A stretch of DNA of 64,000 nucleotides, from contig CAYRSS010000004.1 of NCBI GenBank assembly GCA_964426945.1, forward strand, positions 62,001 through 126,000. The letters run 5' to 3'. The translations under genes were made by a program, and so were the position numbers. Source of the DNA: CAYRSS01 sp964426945. Its GTDB lineage: Bacteria; Planctomycetota; Phycisphaerae; UBA1845. Shown here piece after piece: positions 1 to 8,585 of this stretch; the stretch's first letter is position 1; each line of letters starts with the position of its first letter. The notes under the pieces are model-generated. The model saw only the letters and a program-made list of their open reading frames with translations, was not told the DNA's origin and made no database searches.

Positions 1-2987
1 CAGGCACCATCGTTGTCGCAGGCGTTGGCGCCGGTGCAGGTCGTCGCATTCGAGCTGACCGTCACGACGTAATCGCCCACGGTGGTGCTGAAGCCGCCGA
101 CCGCGATGAGGTAGACCTCACCGAGCTCGGTGCACCAGCTGAAGCGCGAACGACGGTGGACCGTGCCGCCGGAGAGGATGCACGTCGGGTCGCCGGGGCT
201 GCCGGCCGCGTCGTCGTTGCCGCCGATGCAGATCGGGTCGACGCAGTTGCCGCACCAGACCTGGACCATCGTGTCGAAGGTCGTGCCCGGATCGCAGGTG
301 GACACCGTGAAGGTGGTGCCGTCACCGACGACCTGGTACCAGCGAGCCTGGTTCGGCGAAGAGACCGTGCATGTCAGCGCGGGCACCTCGTCAGTGGCCG
401 TGGTGGTCGTGTCGGCGTCGCTGCCGGGGATGCTCAGCGGACGGGCATCCTCGCAGAGGTCGTTGTCGACGCACGGATTCGGATCGCACGTCGTCGCCGC
501 ACCCTGGTACTCGCCGAGCAGCGTGGCGCAGTCGTCCGGCTTCTCGACGGTGCAGGTGTCGCCCTGGCAGCAGGCGCCACGCTCGCACGGAGCACCCGTG
601 CACTCGGTGCCTTCGCCAAGGAACGAGCCGAGGCCCGCCAGGCAGTCATCACGGAAGCCTTCGCTGCAGAGCTGGTCGTTGCAGCAGGCGCCGACCGGCT
701 CGCAGACGACGTTCGCACACGTGGTGGCGTCGCCCGAGTAGCGACCGCCCGCGAGGGCGCAGTCGTCGCCGGAGACGTCGTTGCAGGCGCCGTCGTCGGT
801 GCAGCACGCGCCGAGCGCACACGGATTCGGATCGCAGTCCGTGCCGTCGCCGATGTAGGTGCCGAGCGCGTCATCGCAGGTCGCCTCGCGCGAGATCGCG
901 CAAGCGCCGCCGCCGGTGCAGCAGGCGCCGACGCACTCAGTCGTCTCGCAGTCGGTGCCGTCGCCACGGTAGATGCCGCCCATGCCGGAGCACATGGCAG
1001 CGCTCACCACGGTGCAGGCGCCAGCGTCGTCGGTGCAGCAGGCACCCGTCGGGGGCGCACAGCCGACCGGCGAACCGCAGGTCAACGCATCGGTCGTCAC
1101 GCGAACCTCAGAGACGCCGAAGGTGGCGCTGAAGCCGCCGACCATGATCGTGTACAGCTGGCCGGGGGTCGTGCACCACGAGAAGCGCGACTTGCGGTTC
1201 AGCGTGCCAAGGGCACACTCGGGCGGAGCGCCCACCGCGTCGTCGTTGCCGCCGACGCAGAACAGGTCGTCGCAGTCGTTGCACCACACGTTCACCATGG
1301 TGTCGTAGTTGGTGCCCGCGAGGCAGGTGTCGACCGTGTAGGTCGTGCCGTCGCCGACCACCTGGTACCAGATGCCCTGGTTCGGGGTCGCGGTGGTGCC
1401 ACACGCGGCGATCGCGTCATCGGTGGCGGCGGTGTTGTCGGCGGTGTGCGAAGCACCACCGGCCGTCAGCGAGACCGCGTCGTCGCACAGGTCATTGCCC
1501 GTCGGCGGGATCGGGCAGAGGCCGGCCGTGCAGACCGAGCCGTTACCCTGGTACACGCCGCCGAGGCCGGTGCACTCGCCCTCGTTCATGACATCGGCGC
1601 AAGCGCCGGTGTCCGGATCGCAGCAGGCGCCGCCGCAGACCGTCTCGGCGCAGGTGGTGCCCACGCCGTGGAAGTCGCCGCCGCCGCCCGGGAAGCGCGG
1701 ATCGGGGCCGTCGCCGGCCGCATTCAGGCCGCTGCCGTTCTGGTAGTTCGGCAGGGCGCTGCAGGCGCCGATGTTGGCGGAAACCTGGCCGCGGTCGGCC
1801 GCGTTGATGACGCCGTTGCCGTCGAGGTCGAACTGGCAGATCAGGTCATCGGCGGTCTGGCCGATGTTGGCCGAAATCTGACCGCGGTCAGCGGCATTGA
1901 CGACGCCGTTGGCGTCGGTGTCCGCGAAGCAGGTCGCGCCGGTGAGGGCGGTCAGGTCGCAGACGTAGCCGCCGCAGCCGTTGGGCAGCGTCTCGGTGCA
2001 CGAGCCATCCTCAGCGCAGCAGGCGCCGGTGGTCGGGCAATCAACGTCCGCGCAAAGCTCGCCGGGGAAGGAGATGCCGGTGCAGTTGACCGTCTCCACG
2101 CCGTCGGTGCAGGTGTTGCCGTCGTCGGTGCAGCAGGCGCCGACCGGATCCGGCACGCAGAGGATGTTCAGCGCGTCGGGGCCCGTGGTCGTCGTCGCGG
2201 TGAAGGTACCCACGCGGATGAGGTACTGGTTGCCCAGCACCGTCGGGATCGAGAGCGACGACTCGAGGCCGCCCGGGCAGGCGAGACCGGTGTCCGCCTC
2301 AGTGGCGTTGCCATGGTCGTCGTTGCACTCGAGCGGAGCGCCGAGCGGCGGGCAGTCAAAGCCCGCATAGATCGACAGACGCGGGTCGCCCACGAAGCCG
2401 CCGCACGTGTCGACGAAGAGCTCGCCCGTGCAGGTCGACGTGTACTCGAACCAGCGATCCTGGAAGATCTGCTCATCGGTGCCGAACGGGAAGGCGCAGC
2501 TCGGCTCGCTGATGCCGTCCGTTGTCGCACCCGTGCTGTCGAACGGGTTCGCCCCGTCGACGGCCGTGATCGCCACGGTGCAGTCATCGCCCGGCGAAAC
2601 CCCGGCGCAACCGGCCGTGGAGCACTCGGTGCCGTCACCCTGGTAGGTGCCGATCCCGGTACAACCGGCCGAGTCCGTCACGGTGCAGCCGCCGGCGGTC
2701 AGGCAGCAGGCGCCCGGAACAGGGCAAACGCCGCAGCCGAAATCCCCAACCTCATCGACGCAGATCTGGTCCCACTCAGTGGCGCAGCAGAACGAGTCGA
2801 GCGCGCAAACACAAGCCTCGACGGTTGCATCGCTGCATCCCGGAACGCCCAGATTCTCGGTACAACACGTACCGGGGCCGGCGTTAGCCGGCGTGGCCGC
2901 GAACGACAGCGCCATCACGGCGGCCGCCGCCCACAGCATCATGACTCCCCGGCAACAGCCGGTGGTACAGAACCCTGTCTTTACCAT
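1..2987 (-). CDS. Cys-rich modular exported protein, 3' end cut by window edge
   Basis: An uninterrupted minus-strand reading frame of 995 codons runs off the left edge, so the C-terminus is missing. The start at 2987 has a strong GGGAGGG ribosome site nine bases upstream and is followed by a signal-peptide-like segment ending ATPANA. The mature part alternates two module types. One is a short Cys-rich repeat of the form GACC-x-C-x-C-GG-Y-x-G-x-GT-x-C, with nine copies. The other is a roughly 120-residue module beginning DLCxDA or DDCTVA and, where complete, ending in a GGF motif, with three copies. A duplicated dockerin-like EF-hand segment (DTDANGVVNAADRGQ, then DLDGNGVINAADRGQ) sits inside the protein near residues 350-410. 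I infer an extracellular or surface protein stabilised by disulphides. The function is unknown. The gene is read on the strand opposite several long spurious frames. Confidence 0.8.
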   Translation of the reverse strand, partial: MVKTGFCTTGCCRGVMMLWAAAAVMALSFAATPANAGPGTCCTENLGVPGCSDATVEACVCALDSFCCATEWDQICVDEVGDFGCGVCPVPGACCLTAGGCTVTDSAGCTGIGTYQGDGTECSTAGCAGVSPGDDCTVAITAVDGANPFDSTGATTDGISEPSCAFPFGTDEQIFQDRWFEYTSTCTGELFVDTCGGFVGDPRLSIYAGFDCPPLGAPLECNDDHGNATEADTGLACPGGLESSLSIPTVLGNQYLIRVGTFTATTTTGPDALNILCVPDPVGACCTDDGNTCTDGVETVNCTGISFPGELCADVDCPTTGACCAEDGSCTETLPNGCGGYVCDLTALTGATCFADTDANGVVNAADRGQISANIGQTADDLICQFDLDGNGVINAADRGQVSANIGACSALPNYQNGSGLNAAGDGPDPRFPGGGGDFHGVGTTCAETVCGGACCDPDTGACADVMNEGECTGLGGVYQGNGSVCTAGLCPIPPTGNDLCDDAVSLTAGGASHTADNTAATDDAIAACGTTATPNQGIWYQVVGDGTTYTVDTCLAGTNYDTMVNVWCNDCDDLFCVGGNDDAVGAPPECALGTLNRKSRFSWCTTPGQLYTIMVGGFSATFGVSEVRVTTDALTCGSPVGCAPPTGACCTDDAGACTVVSAAMCSGMGGIYRGDGTDCETTECVGACCTGGGACAISREATCDDALGTYIGDGTDCDPNPCALGACCTDDGACNDVSGDDCALAGGRYSGDATTCANVVCEPVGACCNDQLCSEGFRDDCLAGLGSFLGEGTECTGAPCERGACCQGDTCTVEKPDDCATLLGEYQGAATTCDPNPCVDNDLCEDARPLSIPGSDADTTTTATDEVPALTCTVSSPNQARWYQVVGDGTTFTVSTCDPGTTFDTMVQVWCGNCVDPICIGGNDDAAGSPGDPTCILSGGTVHRRSRFSWCTELGEVYLIAVGGFSTTVGDYVVTVSSNATTCTGANACDNDGA

Positions 2988-3749
2988 CTGCAAAACCCTC
3001 CCTAACAATGGTTCCCGGGACCGACAGAGGTCAGATTCGTCCGAACCCACGCCCGCGCGGGTTCGAAATCTGCCCAAGATCCCCGATTGTGAAAAGTGAC
3101 TCTCTTCCGCTCCTCGCAACGCCGACCGCCACAGGCTGCGCTCGGCCCTGCATCCCCGATGAACTGTCCTCCCCCCGATCATCTGCCGGCGCAAGGCTCG
3201 CCGCGGGCGATAGTGGGCGAGCCGCACCCGGAAACAACCAACGTCAGCGATCGGCCGGCCCGCAGGCAAGTGGAACAGCCCCTGCCCGGCCGAGTGCTGG
3301 AAACGAAAGTTCGGATGAACAAAAAAGAGACAGGATGCCCAAGGGCGGCGGCGTGCGTTCCCTCCCCGCTCGACCAGCCCACAATGCGCCCAATATAACC
3401 CAAGCCACCGTTGAAACACAACAGCAAAAGAGCGATTCCGACCCGGACACTGACACTGGAAATGAGGGGTTTCTCGGGCCGGAACCGCGCGGAGCCCGCG
3501 CGCCGGGCTGCCCCGATGGACAGGACCTAAGGTAATGTTACGGTAGCACTTAAGGCGGCTTTGTTGCGAACGCACAAGCGACAGGCGGCCAAGCGGGCGC
3601 GGGGGTGGGCTCGGACCCTGCAGACGACATGGTCGGCACAATCTGTGCAGACCGCCGGGTCTACCAGGTCCCAGGCGCGGACGGCGGACGGAATCGGAGC
3701 GGACCCCGCTCCAGCTCGCTCAGCCGCAGCGGGGAACGCGGTGGGCGAA
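2988..3749. other. Intergenic region, no gene seen
   Basis: These 762 bases separate two minus-strand genes. Open frames here are short and have no ribosome site or recognisable protein. The only element I can support is a possible minus-strand promoter at 3392-3421 that would give the Cys-rich protein gene a leader of about 400 bases. Confidence 0.5.
3392..3421 (-). promoter_or_regulatory. Candidate vegetative promoter
   Basis: On the minus strand TTGTGT (3421-3416) is followed after 18 bases by TATATT (3397-3392). It lies in a local AT-rich patch and points to the Cys-rich gene starting at 2987. The -35 box matches the consensus at only three of six positions, so the call is tentative. Confidence 0.3.
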
Positions 3750-4517
3750 TCAACCGCGGGACTCGCCGGCGGGCTCCTGCTCCGCCGGGGCCGGGCGCGG
3801 ATCGGGCAGGCCGGTGCGGGCGCAGATCTCGTCGAGGATGGGGTTGAACTTCTTGATGACGTAGTCGTCGAGCCGGACCGTCCGCGAGGCGCCGCCCACC
3901 TCGTACTCGAGATCCATCCATCCCTTCTTGCGGAAGTCGGCGGCGTGGAAGGCCTTCATCGCAGAGAAGGGAACGAAGGGCCGGCCGCGGAGCTGGAGAC
4001 CCTCGTCGTTCAATTCGGCCCGCGTCAGAATCACGCGCAGCCAGTGGGCGAACATGATGAGGCCGACGAGGCCCACGCCAATGCCCATGACTTTCTGTGC
4101 CAGCAGGTCGGCTTCGGTGTGCTTGGGGCCCTTCAGGAATTCGGCCTTGGTGATCTCGCCGCGGGCCGTGGTCACCTTGATGTGGCCGCCCGCGCCAAAG
4201 AGGTAGTAGCTTTCCGCCCGCGACGCCGGGTCGGTGTGCTTCAGCGGCTCGATCCCGAACTGATCGGCGAGCCCGGATACGGGGCTGCCGGGCTGAATGT
4301 CGGTTTCCGCCCCCTCGACGATCTTCTCGCTGATCGGCGGCAAGGTCTGCGGCGCGGCCGCCGCGAAGTCCGTGCGCAGCCTCTCGGTGAGATTCTGCTT
4401 CGGATAGCCCACGTAGCCGTCGTAGAAGGAATAGGCCGAGAAGCCGAGGAACATCACCGTGACGATCGAGGTGCGGACGATGCGCTCGGTCGTGGTGCCG
4501 GAGACAATGGGCTGCAT
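3750..4517 (-). CDS. Membrane protein with PH-like C-terminal domain, unknown function
   Basis: The protein has 255 residues. There are two predicted membrane segments, residues about 14-34 and 141-163, with a soluble stretch of about 100 residues between them. The C-terminal part, residues about 165-240 (DEGLQLRGRPFVPFSAM and following), reads like a bacterial PH-type domain, with short beta strands and a final helix ending in PILDEICARTGL. The tail is rich in Pro, Ala and Glu. I do not recognise the family. The gene stands alone and is transcribed away from the next gene at 4893. Confidence 0.7.
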   Translation of the reverse strand: MQPIVSGTTTERIVRTSIVTVMFLGFSAYSFYDGYVGYPKQNLTERLRTDFAAAAPQTLPPISEKIVEGAETDIQPGSPVSGLADQFGIEPLKHTDPASRAESYYLFGAGGHIKVTTARGEITKAEFLKGPKHTEADLLAQKVMGIGVGLVGLIMFAHWLRVILTRAELNDEGLQLRGRPFVPFSAMKAFHAADFRKKGWMDLEYEVGGASRTVRLDDYVIKKFNPILDEICARTGLPDPRPAPAEQEPAGESRG

Positions 4518-4892
4518 GCGCGGTTTCCTGCTCTTGGTTCGCGGCCGACGAGGTCACAATGACACGGGCGGCACTTCGCCTCGGCCTGCGCCGGCGGCGT
4601 GGGCACGGACCGACCGGCTATCATCGCGGCCGACCGGCCGGTCGCCAAGCGCTCCAACCGGCTCAGGGGGCGACGGACCCTGATTCATGTGCCGACGCCC
4701 GCGGTTTCCTGCGTGGCGGCTGCGATAACGGCCGGTGTGTTCATCGGTCGGACAGAGTCCGGCCTGCGTCGCACGCTGCGCAAGGCCATGCCACGACTCA
4801 GGTAGAGCGGACGCGGCGGTTGAAAGACGGGTCCTTCGGTTCGATAATGCATCTACGGGGCCGGCGGACCGCCCGCTCCGCTGGGGGATCCC
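4518..4892. other. Divergent intergenic region, nothing recognised
   Basis: These 375 bases lie between two divergently transcribed genes and must hold both promoters. I could not place either with confidence. A GGGGA ribosome site lies just before 4893. Confidence 0.4.
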
Positions 4893-5648
4893 ATGAGCGT
4901 CGATTTTGGCGCGTTCTGCGACGAGTTCTACGTCAGCGTCCGGCTCTTTTTGAAGCTGGGCATCGCGCCCGAACGGGAGACGCTGCTGCACTTCTTCGAC
5001 CGGCTGCGCAAGCAGTACCCCGGCCTGCGCAAGCTCCGCCGACGCGAGAACGAGTCCCTCATTCTCGAGGAGGACCCCGACGACGGCGGATCGCGGCGGT
5101 GGTTCCGCCTCGACCCGGACAGCATCCGCTTCGGCCACTTTCTGCCGGGCGACCTCGACGACTTCCGTCGTTTTGCCGAGTTCGTACTCTCCCAGGCGCC
5201 GCACCACCTGACGCTCAGCGACATCGACTTCGACCACATGGAGGTCGTCTACGGCTTCGACCTGATGTACCGCGGCAACCACGATCAGATCGTGGCGGAA
5301 ACGCTGATGCCCGGACACCTGGAAGAGGGCATCGTCGCCGGCGAAGAAACCCTGCGCATCGTCGACGCCCAGCCGTCGATCGGATTCGCCCTGACGCCGC
5401 AGTGCGACGTGCAGGCGTATTTCGAAGTCAAATCGCGCACGAGCACCTACGAAGTCCGTACCGGCCAGTTCGAGCCGCAGCCCATCAGCGTTCTGCTGAC
5501 GCTCCGCAAATACTGGGGCGTCGAGACGCCCGCCTCGCTGGAAGAGGGGTTGCGGGGGCTCCTCGACCGGGCCGACACGCTCGCAACGGAGCGGGCCGTC
5601 CCCCACTTCGTGACCCCCCTCGCCGCGGCGATCGCGAGCCGGTCGTAG
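4893..5648 (+). CDS. Conserved-looking cytoplasmic protein, unknown function
   Basis: The protein has 251 residues, no signal peptide and no membrane segment. The start ATG at 4893 follows GGGGATCCC. It has an acidic, helical N-terminal part (FCDEFYVSVRLFLKLG) and a central beta-rich part (DFDHMEVVYGFDLMYRGNHDQ, continuing to QAYFEVKSRTSTYEVR). I do not recognise the family. Its last 60 bases matter for the neighbourhood: a diverged copy of the same 3' end (PHFV-x-PL and on to the terminal TAG region) occurs at 7141-7190, beyond a lower-GC toxin-antitoxin insert. This suggests that the insert entered next to, or within, this gene's end. Confidence 0.7.
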   Translation: MSVDFGAFCDEFYVSVRLFLKLGIAPERETLLHFFDRLRKQYPGLRKLRRRENESLILEEDPDDGGSRRWFRLDPDSIRFGHFLPGDLDDFRRFAEFVLSQAPHHLTLSDIDFDHMEVVYGFDLMYRGNHDQIVAETLMPGHLEEGIVAGEETLRIVDAQPSIGFALTPQCDVQAYFEVKSRTSTYEVRTGQFEPQPISVLLTLRKYWGVETPASLEEGLRGLLDRADTLATERAVPHFVTPLAAAIASRS

Positions 5649-6023
5649 GGCGTTACGGTTCCGCCCCGGGCGCCGTACGCCGGCTCCGCGCGATCAGAGG
5701 GCCCATCGACGATCACGTTGGATTGGCAACCTTCGAGTCCCAAGGGAGTGATCGTCTGGCGAGCGGGAAGGCGAAGACCTACATCCTTGGCGCGTCCCCG
5801 GAGGATCACTCGATTCTTCGAGTTCCTTCGTCACCCGGGCTTGGACGTGCGCGTCGTGGAGGGCGTATGGATGCCCAGGTCATCCTCGACTGCGGAACGT
5901 GTCCCGCACCGCGCAGAAGCTCATCGCGAGTAGCGAAAAAATCCATTCTGGCTGTAGGCCGCGGCTTAGCGAGCGGAGTTAGCAGGGGTCGCCTCTTGAC
6001 CCGCAATTCACTCGGAAGTTAAG
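5649..6023. other. Intergenic, left flank of the toxin-antitoxin insert
   Basis: These 375 bases hold no supported gene. Base composition shifts towards lower GC on approaching 6024. I looked for integrase remnants and clear promoter boxes and saw none. TTGACC at about 5997 has no convincing partner. Confidence 0.4.
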
Positions 6024-6434
6024 ATGAAGGACGTCTATAAATTGTTCCAGCATCCTCGGCAAGCAACCGAGATTTGGATAACGACCGAAGCGGCTGAGCG
6101 TATGGCCGCCATGCTCGATGGACCGAACGGAAGGGACTACACGCGGTTCCTGAAGAAGCTTGAAGAGTACTCGCGCCACGGGTTTGCCCTGTGGGAAGGC
6201 ACGAAACGGCCCATCACGCCTGAAGGCGACGGCGTTTTTCGGATCGGGATACGCTCATCACTTTTTCGTTTGCTTGGCTTCTACGATGCCGTGGGTTCAG
6301 ACTCGAAAGGATCCTTCATTGTCATTGAAGGGCGCCTAAAGAAGGATCAGAAGCTCTCAAAGGCAGACCGGGATGCGGTGCAGCGCGTGGCGGAAACGAG
6401 GAGATCTGGGGCATGGCGGAAAATGTCCGGCTAA
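6024..6434 (+). CDS. HigB/Gp49-like toxin of a type II toxin-antitoxin pair
   Basis: The protein has 136 residues. The centre and end carry the RelE/HigB-type pattern: GVFRIGIRSSLFRLLGFYD, then FIVIEGRLKKDQKLSKADRDAVQRV. This is the core strand plus KK-x-QK segment seen in phage-derived Gp49-like toxins, which in characterised members cleave mRNA at the ribosome. It is somewhat longer than the usual 100-115 residues because of an N-terminal extension. The stop overlaps the start of the following HTH gene by 22 bases, the toxin-first order of HigBA systems. Codon use is AT-richer than in neighbouring genes, which points to horizontal transfer. Family assignment is by motif only. Confidence 0.7.
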   Translation: MKDVYKLFQHPRQATEIWITTEAAERMAAMLDGPNGRDYTRFLKKLEEYSRHGFALWEGTKRPITPEGDGVFRIGIRSSLFRLLGFYDAVGSDSKGSFIVIEGRLKKDQKLSKADRDAVQRVAETRRSGAWRKMSG

Positions 6435-6865
6435 CAAATACGGCAATTGGGCAGCTTCGGAAAGCACTGGCCGATTATGACGCGACAGCGGACAGCTACG
6501 GACTCGATCTGCGCCTTTCTTTCTCACGGCTTGTGCTGGAGCAACTACGTGACCGCGGCTGGACACAGAAGCAGCTCGCGACGAAATGCGGCCGCCGGGA
6601 GTCATTCATAAGCCGAATCCTCCATGGCGACGAGAACTTCACAACGGAAACTGCGGGCAGAATCTTGCACGCCCTGCACGTGAGACCGGTAATTGTCGAA
6701 CGCTACGAAGGTAGCGCGAACCTAACGTACGCCGCGCCTAGCATCATGTTTTGCAATGAGAGTATCGCCGATGGCCAGACAAAAGACCTCAAGTACGAAG
6801 AGGAATTCACGGCAGAAGGTAGGTTCACCACTAACAAGCGTAAACTTAGAAGAGCTTCCTGTTGA
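6413..6865 (+). CDS. HigA-like XRE-family antitoxin
   Basis: The protein has 150 residues. A helix-turn-helix of the XRE/Cro type spans about residues 35-90 (LEQLRDRGWTQKQLATKCG, then ESFISRILHG), the fold used by HigA antitoxins to bind their own operator. It follows the toxin with a 22-base overlap, so the two are translationally coupled. In known HigBA systems the antitoxin neutralises the toxin and represses the operon. The last 50 residues are unusual, and their coding region overlaps the next gene by 110 bases in another frame. Either the C-terminus is genuinely extended or a frameshift joined it to foreign sequence. Confidence 0.75.
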   Translation: MAENVRLTNTAIGQLRKALADYDATADSYGLDLRLSFSRLVLEQLRDRGWTQKQLATKCGRRESFISRILHGDENFTTETAGRILHALHVRPVIVERYEGSANLTYAAPSIMFCNESIADGQTKDLKYEEEFTAEGRFTTNKRKLRRASC

Positions 6866-7088
6866 GCCTCCAGGCGGACCGCAACTAGTCTGGGTCGACC
6901 GAATGCAGTGCCATATTCGCGCAGACTCAGAAGGAAACGCCACGTTGGGAACGTTGCGCTTCACGTCGGCGCTCCCGGACAGGCTCCTTGAGGTTGCTCG
7001 CTTCCAGGTAAGCGTTGACCTGCTTAGGTCGATGGTTGATGCCATTTGTAGAGCCACCAACCACTACCCAACCAAGCCAAACGAATAA
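6756..7088 (+). CDS. Third gene of the toxin-antitoxin locus, unknown
   Basis: The protein has 110 residues. It overlaps the antitoxin gene by 110 bases in a different frame. A second in-frame ATG at 6771 could be the real start. The basic N-terminus is followed by a beta-strand-rich segment (LVWVDRMQCHIRADSEGNATL) and a helix (VSVDLLRSMVDAICRAT). The shape recalls small strand-helix proteins such as DUF3467 or a SecB-like subunit, but I see no decisive motif. A third gene after a HigBA pair would fit a toxin-antitoxin-chaperone arrangement, which remains a guess. Codon use matches the two preceding genes, so all three probably arrived together. Confidence 0.5.
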   Translation: MRVSPMARQKTSSTKRNSRQKVGSPLTSVNLEELPVEPPGGPQLVWVDRMQCHIRADSEGNATLGTLRFTSALPDRLLEVARFQVSVDLLRSMVDAICRATNHYPTKPNE

Positions 7089-7140
7089 GCCAATTAGCCG
7101 ATGCATGAGGCGCGGGCCAGGCCGTCCCATCGGCCGCTGA

Positions 7141-7190
7141 CCGGACCGTGCCCCACTTCGTGAATCCGCTGACCCGCGAGCCGATCGTAG
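7141..7190 (+). repeat. Decayed copy of the 3' end of the gene at 4893-5648
   Basis: The bases around CCCCACTTCGTGA, a CCGCT/CCCCT step and GCGAGCCG(A/G)TCGTAG match 5597-5648 with a six-base deletion and scattered changes. Translated in frame it gives TVPHFVNPLTRE against AVPHFVTPLAAA in the intact gene. It has no start and no upstream counterpart, so it is a remnant. It marks the right border of the lower-GC insert. Confidence 0.6.
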
Positions 7191-7420
7191 CGGGCTCGCG
7201 GTTCGGCGCTGCGCGTTGCTGAGCGCCTCGGGTTGTCTAGCACCGTCGCACGCGACGGCGCTACGCAAGGCGAAAACCGCCCGCCAACGCCCTCGGCGGG
7301 GTATCCCCGGCCCCCCTCCCCGCTTTGCGGCCACATGCCGCTGTGATACCCTGAAAGCCACCCCGCCATGGGACGGGCGGCGCCACCGCGCTCCACGCCG
7401 CGACGGGATCGAGGCCCCTG

Positions 7421-7888
7421 ATGCACAGCCTTCTCGCCTCCTTCATCGTCATCGAGCCCGGGCCGCGGCCGGCCCTCGAACTGGCGGTATCCATCGTGGT
7501 GCTGGCGAGCGGGGTGGGCGTCGCGTGGATTTACCTCCGCGGGCCCAAGGCCCAGCAGGATGGCGGGCCAACGGCGATCGGCGGTTATCGGCCCTGGCGG
7601 CGGCTGGGGGCTGCGATCTGCCTGCTGATATCGATCACGTTCGTGGCCGGGCTGTACGGCCTGAACCGCGACACCCCCCCCAAGGTGTTCTACGCCTACT
7701 GGCTGATCCTGGCGCTGCTGCTGCTCTGGCTGTGCGGTCTGGCTCTGAAGGACATGGCCTACACCCGCAAGGTGCTCGCGGCGTATCGAGCGGGTAGAAT
7801 GACGTTGTCCGGCGAGCCGATCGCGAAAGGCGAATCCCCCCGCTCCGGGGACGATCGGTCGGACGAACCTGAGGATCCTGCAGCATGA
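7421..7888 (+). CDS. Three-helix membrane protein, unknown function
   Basis: The protein has 155 residues. Hydrophobic segments at about residues 18-40, 62-82 and 88-110 predict three membrane helices, and the charged C-terminal tail (GEPIAKGESPRSGDDRSDEPED) is probably cytoplasmic. I do not recognise the family. The stop overlaps the start of the DUF192 lipoprotein gene by four bases (ATGA), so the two form an operon. The 332 bases upstream hold only the repeat remnant at 7141-7190 and no supported gene. Confidence 0.65.
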   Translation: MHSLLASFIVIEPGPRPALELAVSIVVLASGVGVAWIYLRGPKAQQDGGPTAIGGYRPWRRLGAAICLLISITFVAGLYGLNRDTPPKVFYAYWLILALLLLWLCGLALKDMAYTRKVLAAYRAGRMTLSGEPIAKGESPRSGDDRSDEPEDPAA

Positions 7889-8379
7889 CACGCAGAACGG
7901 CGGTCACGACAGCCGCGGCATCGCTGTGCCTGGCGGCGGGATGCGTCCCGAATCAGCCCAACGAGCTGGACAAACTCGGCACGGTCGACGTGCAGATCAA
8001 AGGCCAGACGTTCCGCCTGTGGATCGCCGACGAGAACGACGAGCGGCTCGCCGGGCTGATGTTCGTCACGGCTGAGCAGATGGGCGATCTTCCCGACGGC
8101 ACACGGCGGGGCATGGTGTTTGTCTTCGGATTCGACCAGTTCATGAGCTTCTGGATGCGCAACACGATCATCCCGCTCGACATCGCCTACCTGGACCGCG
8201 ACGGCACCGTGCTCAACACCCACACGATGATGCCCCTCGACGACCGGCCCAACCAATACCCCAGCGACGGGCGGGCGCTGATGGCGATCGAGGTGAACGC
8301 CGGCGTCTTCGCCGAGCTCGGGCTGACGAAGGGCGACGTGATCATCCTCCCGGCGGAAATCGTCGCCAGCGGCCGATAA
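7885..8379 (+). CDS. DUF192-family lipoprotein
   Basis: The protein has 164 residues. The N-terminus carries a lipoprotein signal with lipobox LAAGC. The rest matches the DUF192 pattern: RLAGLMFVTAEQM, then GMVFVFGFDQFMSFWMRNT, IPLDIAYLD and a final AIEVNAGVFAELGLTKGD. Members are small, single-domain and often exported. Their biochemical role is not established. The gene is translationally coupled to the membrane protein before it. Confidence 0.85.
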   Translation: MTRRTAVTTAAASLCLAAGCVPNQPNELDKLGTVDVQIKGQTFRLWIADENDERLAGLMFVTAEQMGDLPDGTRRGMVFVFGFDQFMSFWMRNTIIPLDIAYLDRDGTVLNTHTMMPLDDRPNQYPSDGRALMAIEVNAGVFAELGLTKGDVIILPAEIVASGR

Positions 8380-8585
8380 CCTCAGCCCGCACGCCGAATT
8401 CCAGCCCACACCCGATGCTCCGGGCGGTGAACGCCCCGGCCGCCGCTCTGGGCGCCCCTGCCCATCTCAAGCATGCCCCATAACCGGTCGAAGCACGATT
8501 GGCCTCTGCCGACGCGGTCGGTCCGCGCGCGGGTGGCCGGTGTTTCGGCGGCGCGGATGGCGTCCGCCGCCGGTGTCGGGTGTTC

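Noticed and set aside
156..3005. A long plus-strand open frame of over 900 codons at the left end
   Set aside because: It is antisense to the Cys-rich gene, has Ala/Arg/Gly/Val-biased composition and no family pattern. The minus frame shows a signal peptide, ribosome site and repeated modules.
4559..6022. A long plus-strand frame across 4893-5648
   Set aside because: It is out of frame with the better-composed gene at 4893 and runs through intergenic sequence, with Arg/Pro-rich translation.
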